From Actinotalea sp. (GTDB taxonomy: Bacteria; Actinomycetota; Actinomycetes; Actinomycetales; Cellulomonadaceae), in contig JACIXM010000174.1 in the NCBI GenBank assembly GCA_014360395.1, positions 1-5,091 of the forward strand: DNA of 5,091 nt, given 5' to 3'. Shown one piece after another: positions 1-5,091 of this stretch (position 1 is the stretch's first letter; the number at the start of each line of letters is the position of its first letter). Under the pieces are notes generated by a model. That model had not been told where the DNA came from and searched no databases. It saw only the letters and a program-made list of their open reading frames with translations. Position numbers and translations under genes: made by a program.

Positions 1-790
1 ACATCTTGGCCATGCCGCCGCCGCGGAACGGGTTGGCGATCATGAGGTGGCTGACGTCGACGAGGTCGCGGTTCGCCGGCAACGGTGCGCGCTGCGTGCC
101 CCGCTCGAGCTTGGCCAGGGCCGAGGCGAGGGCGAGCGGGTCACCGGTGAGCCGCGCACCGTCCTCGTCCGCGTCGTACTCGCGCGTCCGACTGATCGCG
201 AACTGGATGAGCATGGCCGCGAACGGCGCGAGGATCGCCATCGCGAGGACCGCCAACGGGTTCCCGCCGCGGTCGCGGCTCCCGCCGAAGAACATGAGGA
301 ACTGCGCGACCGAGGTGATGATGCCCGCGAGCGCCGCCGCGACGGACGACGTGAGGATGTCGCGGTTGTAGACGTGCATGAGCTCGTGCCCCAGCACGCC
401 GCGCAGCTCGCGCTCGTCGAGGATCTGCAGGATGCCCTCGGTGCAGCAGACGGCGGCGTTCTTGGGGTTGCGCCCGGTCGCGAACGCGTTCGGCGCCATG
501 GTCGGGGACACGTACAGGCGCGGCATCGGCTGACGGGCCTGGATGGAGAGCTCGCGCACGATCCGGTACATCGCGGGCTGCTCCAGCTCGCTGACCGGTC
601 GGGCCCGCATGGCGCGGATCGCGATCTTGTCGGAGTTCCAGTAGCCGTAGGCGGTCCCGACCAGGCCGATCGCGGCGAAGAGCCAGATGAACCGGCCCTC
701 CCCCACCAGACCGCCGAGCAGGAGCACCACGACCCACAGCACGCCGAACAGGGCGGCGGTCTTGAGCCCGTTGAAGTGACGCCGACCCAC
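1..790 (-). CDS. htpX: HtpX-type M48 family membrane zinc metalloprotease (C-terminal end cut off by the window edge)
   Basis: This is a membrane-bound zinc endopeptidase of family M48B, which in bacteria helps degrade misfolded membrane proteins. The reading frame stays open from a GTG at 790 to the window edge and gives 263 residues. HtpX proteins are usually about 285-290 residues, so roughly 25 C-terminal residues are missing. The N-terminus reads VGRRHFNGLKTAALFG, typical of actinobacterial HtpX. Hydrophobic segments lie at about 12-30, 34-51, 146-168 and 179-199. The zinc site is complete: HELMH at 135-139 (ligands H135 and H139, catalytic E136) and the third ligand E204 in REYDADED. 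The conserved stretch near PNAFATGRNPKNAAV precedes the active site, and ANPFRGGG lies close to the edge. A very strong Shine-Dalgarno sequence supports the GTG start. The gene lies 146 bp downstream of fprA on the same strand, with a hairpin between, so it is probably transcribed separately. Identification is firm. Confidence 0.95.
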   Translation of the reverse strand, partial: MGRRHFNGLKTAALFGVLWVVVLLLGGLVGEGRFIWLFAAIGLVGTAYGYWNSDKIAIRAMRARPVSELEQPAMYRIVRELSIQARQPMPRLYVSPTMAPNAFATGRNPKNAAVCCTEGILQILDERELRGVLGHELMHVYNRDILTSSVAAALAGIITSVAQFLMFFGGSRDRGGNPLAVLAMAILAPFAAMLIQFAISRTREYDADEDGARLTGDPLALASALAKLERGTQRAPLPANRDLVDVSHLMIANPFRGGGMAKM

Positions 791-791
791 G

Positions 792-804
792 CCTTCCTCC
801 TCCT
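792..804 (-). promoter_or_regulatory. Strong ribosome binding site of htpX
   Basis: The minus strand reads AGGAGGAGGAAGG immediately before the GTG at 790, with a GGAGG core about 5 bases from the start codon. It decides the htpX start in favour of this GTG. No convincing -10 or -35 element is visible in the remaining bases up to the hairpin at 890, so the promoter is unassigned. Confidence 0.8.
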
Positions 805-889
805 CGTCCCGTCACGCCGCACCACCGCGGCAGGGCCTCAGCGGAGCACGCCGCGCGACTCGCCGCCACGCCCACCAGGGACAACGCCG

Positions 890-923
890 GACGCCCCGCG
901 CCCGTTCCCGGGCGCGGGGCGTC
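890..923 (-). terminator. GC-rich hairpin, probable fprA terminator
   Basis: A perfect 15-bp inverted repeat (890-904 pairs with 909-923) encloses a four-base loop. It starts 13 bases past the fprA stop codon and lies about 100 bases before the htpX start. No T-run follows on the minus strand. Stem-loops without a U-tract are common 3' ends in high-GC actinobacteria, so intrinsic termination or 3'-end protection is likely but not proven. The hairpin could also partly insulate htpX from fprA transcription. Confidence 0.65.
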
Positions 924-936
924 GTGAGCCGGTTCG

Positions 937-2298
937 TCAGGCCTGGCCGCGGATGATCGCGAGCATCTCCTCGCGGGGGACGACCTTGATGCGCTGGCGC
1001 CCGTGCGGCCGCCCGAGCTCCTGCTCCCACGCGTCGAGCAGCATCCAGCCGGACCACTCGACGTGGCCCACGCCCTTGTCGGCCAGGAACGCCGTCACGG
1101 CGTCCAGGTCCCGCTCCGGCGCCCGCTGCAGCGTGTCGACGTCGGAGACCAGGTGCTTGATCGTCTCGGACGCGTCGGACTTGGTGTGACCGATGAGGCC
1201 CACCGGACCCCGCTTGATCCAGCCCGTCGTGTAGACGCCGGGCATGGGCTCACCGTCGGCCTGGACGACCCGCCCCTCGCGGTTGGCGATGACGCCCGCC
1301 GCCTCGTCGAAGGGGATCCCCGGCAGCGGCGAGCCGAAGTAGCCGACCGCGCGGTAGACCGCCTGGACCGGCCAGTCGTGCATCTCCCCGGAGCCGGCGA
1401 CGGTGCCGTCGCCGGTGAGGACGGTGCGCTCGGTGCGCAGGCCGGTGACGCGGTCCTCGCCGAGCACGGCGACGGGCCGGTGCAGGAAGTGCAGGTGGAT
1501 CCGGCGGCTGGCGGTGAGCTCCTCCGGCTCGCGCAGCGTCCAGTCCGTGAGGGTCTTGACGACCTGCTTGGTCTGGTTCGAGGAGTGGATCGCGGCCATC
1601 GAGCCCTCGTCGAACTCGAAGTCCTCCGGGTACACGATCACGTCGACGTCCGGGACGTGACCGAGCTCGCGCAGCTCCAGCGGGCTGAACTTCACCTGCG
1701 CCGGACCACGGCGGGCGAAGACGTGCACGTCCGTGACCGGGTTGGCCAGGAGCCCCTGGTAGACGTTGTCCGGCACCTCGGTCGACAGCAGGTCCTTCGG
1801 GTGCTTGGCGAGGATCCGCGCGACGTCGAGGGCGACGTTGCCCGCGCCGACGACGGCGATCTGCTCGGCCTCCAGCGGCCAGGTGCGCGACACGTCCGGG
1901 TGCCCGTCGTACCAGGAGACGAAGTCCGCGGCGCCGTAGGACCCGGGCAGCTCGATGCCGGGGATGCGCAGCTGGGCGTCCTTGATCGCACCGGTGGAGA
2001 AGATCACCGCGTCGTAGAAGCGGCGCAGGTCCTCCAGGTCGATGTCGGTGCCGTAGTCGACGTTGCTCAGCAGGCGGATGTCCCCGCGCTCGAGGATCTT
2101 GTGCAGCGCCACGATGATCTGCTTGATCCGCGGGTGGTCCGGCGCGACGCCGTACCGGACGAGGCCGAAGGGGGCGGGGAGCCGCTCGAAGAGGTCGATC
2201 GACACCTCCAGGCCCGACTTGGACAGGATGTCCGAGGCGTAGATGCCCGCGGGACCCGCACCGACGACCGCGACGCGCAGGGCGCTGCTGCTGCTCAC
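937..2298 (-). CDS. fprA: FprA-type ferredoxin/adrenodoxin-NADP+ reductase (FAD-dependent)
   Basis: This flavoprotein moves electrons between NADPH and ferredoxins, and so can feed cytochrome P450s, iron-sulfur enzymes and other ferredoxin users in the cytoplasm. From the GTG at 2298 it is 453 residues, close to the 456 of mycobacterial FprA. The FAD-binding Rossmann motif GAGPAG is at 13-18, with the ribose-binding acid E38 at the end of the second strand, followed by GLVRYGVAPDHPRIK (45-59). The NADP-binding motif GAGNVALDVAR begins at 151. R196-R197 in ARRGP and E208 match the residues that grip the 2'-phosphate of NADPH in FprA. GWIKRGP at 359-365 is the C-terminal FAD/nicotinamide loop. 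There is no N-terminal ferredoxin domain, so it is FprA-like rather than FprB-like. An in-frame ATG at 2403 would add 35 Pro/Ala/Arg-rich residues. I reject it because the flavin fold would normally begin near the N-terminus and a good -10 box lies inside that extension. Confidence 0.93.
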   Translation of the reverse strand: MSSSSALRVAVVGAGPAGIYASDILSKSGLEVSIDLFERLPAPFGLVRYGVAPDHPRIKQIIVALHKILERGDIRLLSNVDYGTDIDLEDLRRFYDAVIFSTGAIKDAQLRIPGIELPGSYGAADFVSWYDGHPDVSRTWPLEAEQIAVVGAGNVALDVARILAKHPKDLLSTEVPDNVYQGLLANPVTDVHVFARRGPAQVKFSPLELRELGHVPDVDVIVYPEDFEFDEGSMAAIHSSNQTKQVVKTLTDWTLREPEELTASRRIHLHFLHRPVAVLGEDRVTGLRTERTVLTGDGTVAGSGEMHDWPVQAVYRAVGYFGSPLPGIPFDEAAGVIANREGRVVQADGEPMPGVYTTGWIKRGPVGLIGHTKSDASETIKHLVSDVDTLQRAPERDLDAVTAFLADKGVGHVEWSGWMLLDAWEQELGRPHGRQRIKVVPREEMLAIIRGQA

Positions 2299-2303
2299 GT
2301 GAG
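2294..2303. repeat. 10-bp perfect palindrome over the fprA start codon
   Basis: CTCACGTGAG is a perfect palindrome whose centre falls within the GTG start codon of fprA. Directly upstream on the minus strand, GAAGG at 2314-2310 faces CCTTC at 2307-2303, so the weak Shine-Dalgarno GGAAGG (2315-2310, 11 bases from the start) could pair with its neighbour. Either element might affect access of a regulator or the ribosome, but such short repeats also arise by chance. Confidence 0.3.
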
Positions 2304-2365
2304 AAGGAGCCTTCCGGGAGGGGGGACGCGCGGCTCGGGGGCCCGCGCCGGGGACGCTGCCGACC

Positions 2366-2371
2366 AGTGTA
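2366..2371 (-). promoter_or_regulatory. -10 box (TACACT) of the fprA promoter
   Basis: The minus strand has TACACT, which fits the actinobacterial housekeeping pattern TANNNT, in an otherwise very GC-rich spacer. Transcription would start near 2359 and give a 5' leader of about 60 bases before the GTG at 2298. No good -35 box is visible, which is common in this group. Its position downstream of the ATG at 2403 argues that the longer fprA start is not used. Confidence 0.55.
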
Positions 2372-2431
2372 GGCGGCGGCGCCCCGGCGGCGCGGGCGGT
2401 CATGGGACGACCCTCAGCGCCGCTGCGGCTG

Positions 2432-2455
2432 CGGCCCGGGCCGATGGCCGGGCCG
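2432..2455. repeat. Inverted repeat in the fprA-rarD divergent spacer
   Basis: CGGCCCGG at 2432-2439 pairs perfectly with CCGGGCCG at 2448-2455 around an eight-base centre. It lies between the two divergent promoters, a typical place for an operator, but the arms consist only of G and C in a GC-rich spacer, so chance is a serious alternative. The rest of the spacer (2299-2530) holds the two -10 boxes and no gene that I can support. Confidence 0.3.
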
Positions 2456-2518
2456 GTCCCTCGACGCGCCGGTCGAACCGGTCCGAGCGGCGGGGCGCGG
2501 CGGGGGTGCCGACGGGCG

Positions 2519-2524
2519 TAGGTT
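2519..2524 (+). promoter_or_regulatory. -10 box (TAGGTT) for a probable leaderless rarD transcript
   Basis: TAGGTT fits TANNNT and is followed by exactly six bases and then the GTG start of rarD. That is the standard geometry of leaderless actinobacterial transcripts, in which the start codon is the first base of the mRNA. No Shine-Dalgarno sequence precedes the GTG, which agrees with this reading. No clear -35 box is visible. Confidence 0.5.
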
Positions 2525-2530
2525 CGGCCC

Positions 2531-3484
2531 GTGCCGCCCACCCCGACCTCCCGCGCCGGCCTCGCCCTGGGCCTCGGCGCGTACGTGCTGTGGGGCCTGC
2601 TGCCGGTGTACTTCCCCCTGCTGGAGCCGGCGACGCCGCTGGAGATCATCGCCCACCGCGTCGTGTGGTCCCTGGTCGTGTGCGCGCTCCTGCTGACCCT
2701 CACCCGCGCCTGGCGCACCGTGCGCGCCCTCGACCGCCGCAGCCTCGGGCTCCTCGCCCTCGCCGGGGTGCTCGTCGCGGCGAACTGGACCACCTACGTC
2801 GTCGGCGTGCTGTCCGGGCGGACCGTCGACGCGGCGCTCGGGTACTACATCAACCCCCTGGTCACGGTGGCGCTGGCCGTGCTCGTGCTGCGGGAGCGGA
2901 TGCGCCCGGCCCAGTGGGTCGCGGTGGGGCTGGGTGCCGTCGCCGTGGTCGTGATCACCGCGGGCGTGGGCGAGCTGCCGTGGATCGCACTGGTGCTGGC
3001 GGTCTCCTTCGGGCTGTACGGCCTCATCAAGAACCGGGTCGGGCGGAGCGTCCCGGCGGTCACGAGCCTGGCGGTCGAGACGGCGTTCCTCACCCCGGCG
3101 GCGCTGGCCTACCTGCTGTGGCTGGGCGCGGTCGGGGCCGGCACCTTCGGCGGGTACGGCACCGGGCACGCGCTGGCACTGGCGTCCGCGGGCCTGGTGA
3201 CGGCGGTCCCGCTCCTGCTCTTCGGCGCCGCGGCGCGGCGGGTGCCGCTCAGCGTCATCGGGCTGCTGCAGTACGTCTCGCCCACGATGCAGTTCGCGAT
3301 CGGCGTGCTCGTCTTCGGCGAGGCCATGCCGGCGGCGCGCTGGTGGGGCTTCGGGCTCGTCTGGGTCGCCGTCGTCGTCCTCACGGCGGACGGGCTGCGC
3401 CACGGCCGCACCCAGCGCCTCGCGCGCCGCCAGGTCGCCGTCGACGGTCAGACGGCGTCGACGGTCGCGACCGACAGGCCGTAG
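2531..3484 (+). CDS. rarD: RarD-type EamA/DMT-superfamily membrane transporter
   Basis: This is an inner-membrane permease of the drug/metabolite transporter superfamily, RarD branch. The family name comes from a chloramphenicol-sensitivity locus; the physiological substrate of most members, including this one, is unknown. It has 317 residues (Escherichia coli RarD has about 296) and ten hydrophobic segments at about 9-30, 38-57, 71-94, 101-120, 126-144, 148-166, 177-200, 212-233, 239-262 and 270-287. RarD landmarks are HRVVW (42-46), ANW (84-86), LGYYINPL (103-110), SFGLYGL (159-165), E183 in helix 7, TAVPLLLF (224-231), QYVSPT (247-252) and FGE (262-264). A polar C-terminal tail of about 30 residues follows the last helix; its end overlaps the convergent RDD-FHA gene. 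The GTG at 2531 is the only start that keeps helix 1 complete and lies correctly behind the TAGGTT box. The gene is divergent from fprA and appears monocistronic. Confidence 0.92.
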   Translation: MPPTPTSRAGLALGLGAYVLWGLLPVYFPLLEPATPLEIIAHRVVWSLVVCALLLTLTRAWRTVRALDRRSLGLLALAGVLVAANWTTYVVGVLSGRTVDAALGYYINPLVTVALAVLVLRERMRPAQWVAVGLGAVAVVVITAGVGELPWIALVLAVSFGLYGLIKNRVGRSVPAVTSLAVETAFLTPAALAYLLWLGAVGAGTFGGYGTGHALALASAGLVTAVPLLLFGAAARRVPLSVIGLLQYVSPTMQFAIGVLVFGEAMPAARWWGFGLVWVAVVVLTADGLRHGRTQRLARRQVAVDGQTASTVATDRP

Positions 3485-4632
3485 TCGCCGAACGCCACCG
3501 AGGCGCCCGGGGGCAGGCGGACCTGCTGGCCCGCGCCGCAGAGGATCTGCTGGCCGTCCGCGAGGGTGACCACCGTGCCGTTGGTCGACTGCCGGTCCTT
3601 GACCCACAGGCCGTGACGGTCGACGCCGAGCAGCAGATGGGTCTTGGAGACCGAGCGGCCGGGGTCGGCGACGGTGATGAGGCAGCAGCCGTCCTCCCCC
3701 GGGCGCGGGGTCGGGTTGCGGCCGACGAGCGCCGTCCCGCTGAACGTCACGCGCTGGCCGTCGGTGAGCTCGACCGTCACCTCGTGCCCCCGCGCCATCT
3801 CCGGGACCCGCGTGCGGGCCGGGCGCAGACGCGTGGCCTCCACGTCCTCCTCGAGCGGGCGCTGCTGGAACGGCACCGCGTCCGGCACCGGGCTCGGCGG
3901 CACGACGCGCGTGCCGGGGACGAGGCCGCGCGTGCGGGGCAGGACGGGCCGGTCGGCCAGGAGCGGCCCGGCGGACAGCCGGACCTCGGCAGGCGTCCCG
4001 GGGCGGTCGATGCGACCGGTGTCCTCCAGGACCGCGGGGAGGGCGTCGTCGGGCGCCTCGGGGGCGACCGGCCAGGGCGCGGGGGGCGGGACCGGACCGG
4101 TCGTTCCGTTCCCGGGCGGGTCGAGCAGGTGCCCGAGCCGGCGGTCCACGGCACGGCGGTCGGGCGCGGGCGCACTCGCGGCGTCGACGACGACGGTCCC
4201 GGCCGCCCTGTCGTGCCAGCCCTGCCGCCGACCGGACCGGTCCAGCAGCGGGGAGGCGAGCACGAGGGCGGGGCCGATCACCGGCACCACCGTGGACAGC
4301 GCCGGGACGAGCCCGCGCAGGAAGGCGGCACCGAGCCCCGGCGGGAAGCCGGACCGCTCGCTGAGGACCGTGATCGACAGGGCCCGCTTGCCGAGCGTCC
4401 AGCCGCGACGCCCCAGCAGCACCCACTGCGTCACCGCGAGCGCGAGGAGGCCGACGCCGGAGGCGGCGAGGAGCGCGGCACCCGGGCCGCCGGCGGCCGG
4501 GTCGTCCGCCGGGCGGGTCAGCAGGGCGACCGCGACCGGCGCCCCGACGACCAGGAGCGCGAGCGCCCCGTCCACCGCGGCGGCGAGCAGGCGCCTGCCC
4601 ATGCCCGCCGGCACACCTACCGCCATCGACAT
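3448..4632 (-). CDS. RDD-domain membrane protein with C-terminal FHA domain
   Basis: This 394-residue protein is built from three parts. An RDD domain (about 10-152) has three hydrophobic segments at about 15-38, 52-75 and 103-130, with R13/R14 and D21 in helix 1, GRRGWTLGKR at 74-83 and GWHDRAAGTVVV at 138-149. A linker rich in Pro, Ala and Arg spans about 153-281. A cytoplasmic FHA domain (about 283-391) carries the phosphothreonine-binding signature: GRN at 304-306, SKTH at 329-332 (S329, H332) and STNGT at 349-353. FHA domains bind phosphothreonine peptides, so it probably links Ser/Thr kinase signalling to a membrane process. RDD function is poorly known; some RDD proteins are ion antiporters. 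The start is ATG 4632, preceded by AGGGGGAGA; a second ATG at 4626 is possible. The frame continues open to an ATG at 4893, but that would overlap the upstream gene and adds low-complexity sequence. Domain calls are firm; the biological role is inferred. Confidence 0.88.
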   Translation of the reverse strand: MSMAVGVPAGMGRRLLAAAVDGALALLVVGAPVAVALLTRPADDPAAGGPGAALLAASGVGLLALAVTQWVLLGRRGWTLGKRALSITVLSERSGFPPGLGAAFLRGLVPALSTVVPVIGPALVLASPLLDRSGRRQGWHDRAAGTVVVDAASAPAPDRRAVDRRLGHLLDPPGNGTTGPVPPPAPWPVAPEAPDDALPAVLEDTGRIDRPGTPAEVRLSAGPLLADRPVLPRTRGLVPGTRVVPPSPVPDAVPFQQRPLEEDVEATRLRPARTRVPEMARGHEVTVELTDGQRVTFSGTALVGRNPTPRPGEDGCCLITVADPGRSVSKTHLLLGVDRHGLWVKDRQSTNGTVVTLADGQQILCGAGQQVRLPPGASVAFGDYGLSVATVDAV

Positions 4633-4640
4633 CCGGCCCG

Positions 4641-4649
4641 TCTCCCCCT
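4641..4649 (-). promoter_or_regulatory. Ribosome binding site of the RDD-FHA gene
   Basis: The minus strand reads AGGGGGAGA eight bases before the ATG at 4632 and 14 before the second ATG at 4626. The spacing favours 4632. The 160-base gap between the upstream stop codon (4793) and this start shows no -10 box I trust and no clear terminator, so co-transcription with the upstream gene is plausible. Confidence 0.5.
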
Positions 4650-4792
4650 GCTCGCGTCCTGCGCCCCGCCACGGTACCCGCCGACCTGCGGCGTGCGGGG
4701 CGGTCCATCCCCTGTTCCTATCGGCAGGCAGGGTCCGTCCCGTGAGCGCTCCGGTCAGCCCCTCGGCCGTGCGGGCTCCGCGCCGGGCGGCG

Positions 4793-5091
4793 TCAGCGAC
4801 GCTCCCCGCGACGGCCGGCACGACGCTCCCCGCGGCGGTCCCGCCGACGGGCGCGCAGCGACGCCGTCGACCAGCGGCCCCGCACGCGGACACGGGCCGG
4901 GACCGCCGCCTGGAGCGCGCGGACCGTCGCGTCGACCTGCTCCCAGTACTCCTCCACCTGCTCGGGCGTCGGCTGACCCGGCCCGAACACCATCGCGTCG
5001 GCGCGCGCGGCGAGGCCCGCGACGGGCCTGGCCAGGCCCGGCCTGCGCCGGGTGGGCGGCGCGGTACCGGCCGCTGCGCCGGGCCCGGCGG
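4793..5091 (-). CDS. C-terminal tail of a probable TgpA-like transglutaminase-domain membrane protein (N-terminal part outside the window)
   Basis: A minus-strand frame is open from the right edge to a TGA at 4793-4795, giving the last 98 residues of a longer protein. It starts with an Ala/Pro/Arg-rich stretch, continues as LAARADAMVFGPGQPTPEQV and EEYWEQVDATVRALQ, and ends in a strongly basic tail. From memory, the pattern ADAxVFGPG...YWxxVD followed by a basic segment is the cytoplasmic end of actinobacterial DUF3488/transglutaminase-like (TgpA) membrane proteins. The catalytic domain and membrane helices lie outside the window, so this rests on a short tail and on the neighbouring RDD-FHA gene. 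An internal ATG at 4993 could be read as the start of a 66-residue protein, but the open frame continues upstream with matching character and no Shine-Dalgarno precedes it. An unrelated protein tail remains possible. Confidence 0.65.
   Translation of the reverse strand, partial: AGPGAAAGTAPPTRRRPGLARPVAGLAARADAMVFGPGQPTPEQVEEYWEQVDATVRALQAAVPARVRVRGRWSTASLRARRRDRRGERRAGRRGERR
4797..4834. repeat. 14-bp direct repeat encoding the Arg-rich tail
   Basis: CGACGCTCCCCGCG occurs at 4797-4810 and again at 4821-4834, a period of 24 bases or eight codons. On the minus strand each copy encodes RGERR, so the upstream protein ends RRGERRAGRRGERR. It looks like a small in-frame duplication that lengthened a basic tail. 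Confidence 0.7.

Noticed and set aside
40..884. Two minus-strand frames (40-825 and 141-884) that could be mistaken for the gene at the left edge
   Set aside because: Both are out of frame with the HtpX zinc motif and are Arg/Ser- or Arg/Ala-rich. The real htpX frame begins at 790 and remains open through the left edge.
47..1189. A 380-residue plus-strand open frame antisense to htpX and the end of fprA
   Set aside because: The composition is typical of a shadow frame, and the opposite strand carries the intact HELMH zinc site and the FprA C-terminus.
2299..2793. Upstream extension of fprA to 618 residues
   Set aside because: It would run through the divergent promoter region and into rarD, adding non-conserved Arg/Pro/Ala-rich sequence.
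2414..4708. A 764-residue minus-strand open frame antisense to rarD and overlapping the RDD-FHA gene
   Set aside because: Its translation is low-complexity Arg/Gly/Ala/Pro/Asp sequence without domains, and it spans two genes with clear family matches in other frames. This is a high-GC shadow frame.
4714..4718. GGAAC on the minus strand, resembling an ECF-sigma -35 element before the RDD-FHA gene
   Set aside because: No matching GTT-type -10 element occurs at the expected 16-18 bases downstream.
4633..4893. Upstream extension of the RDD-FHA protein to 481 residues
   Set aside because: It would overlap the end of the upstream gene by about 100 bases and adds unstructured residues before the RDD domain; ATG 4632 has a ribosome binding site.
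4793..4993. A separate 66-residue small protein starting at ATG 4993
   Set aside because: The same frame stays open to the window edge with continuous protein character, and no ribosome binding site precedes the ATG, so it is better read as the end of a longer protein.

Overview
The window is very GC-rich, uses GTG as well as ATG starts and ends its genes with TGA or TAG. Its protein sequences look most like those of a high-GC actinobacterium. A Cellulomonas-like member of the Micrococcales is my best guess, from protein style and gene combination only; no rRNA or other marker gene is present. I see no tRNA, rRNA, CRISPR array, insertion sequence, attachment site or phage gene. It reads as ordinary chromosomal core or shell sequence.

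Layout: five protein genes. From the left edge, on the minus strand, is htpX, a membrane zinc metalloprotease whose C-terminal end is cut off by the window. Next, also on the minus strand, is a FprA-type ferredoxin/adrenodoxin-NADP+ reductase. A strong 15-bp hairpin lies between the two, probably terminating fprA transcription and leaving htpX to be expressed on its own. A 232-bp divergent spacer (2299-2530) follows. It holds a good -10 box for fprA on the minus strand and a -10 box placed for a leaderless rarD transcript on the plus strand. rarD encodes a ten-helix DMT-superfamily transporter, and its 3' end overlaps by 37 bp the 3' end of the convergent next gene. That gene, on the minus strand, encodes a protein with an N-terminal RDD membrane domain, a long Pro-rich linker and a C-terminal FHA phosphothreonine-binding domain. 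Upstream of it, also on the minus strand and running off the right edge, is the C-terminal tail of what is probably a TgpA-like (DUF3488/transglutaminase) membrane protein.

Functionally there are three blocks: membrane protein quality control (HtpX), NADPH-to-ferredoxin electron supply (FprA) beside a divergent transporter, and a cell-envelope/phospho-signalling block (transglutaminase-like protein plus RDD-FHA protein) that probably continues to the right. In actinobacteria such genes often sit with MoxR-type ATPase and DUF58 genes. I found no new defence or mobile system. The points most worth a second look are the RDD-FHA protein with a candidate phosphothreonine in its linker, the convergent gene overlap, and the start-site evidence for fprA and rarD.
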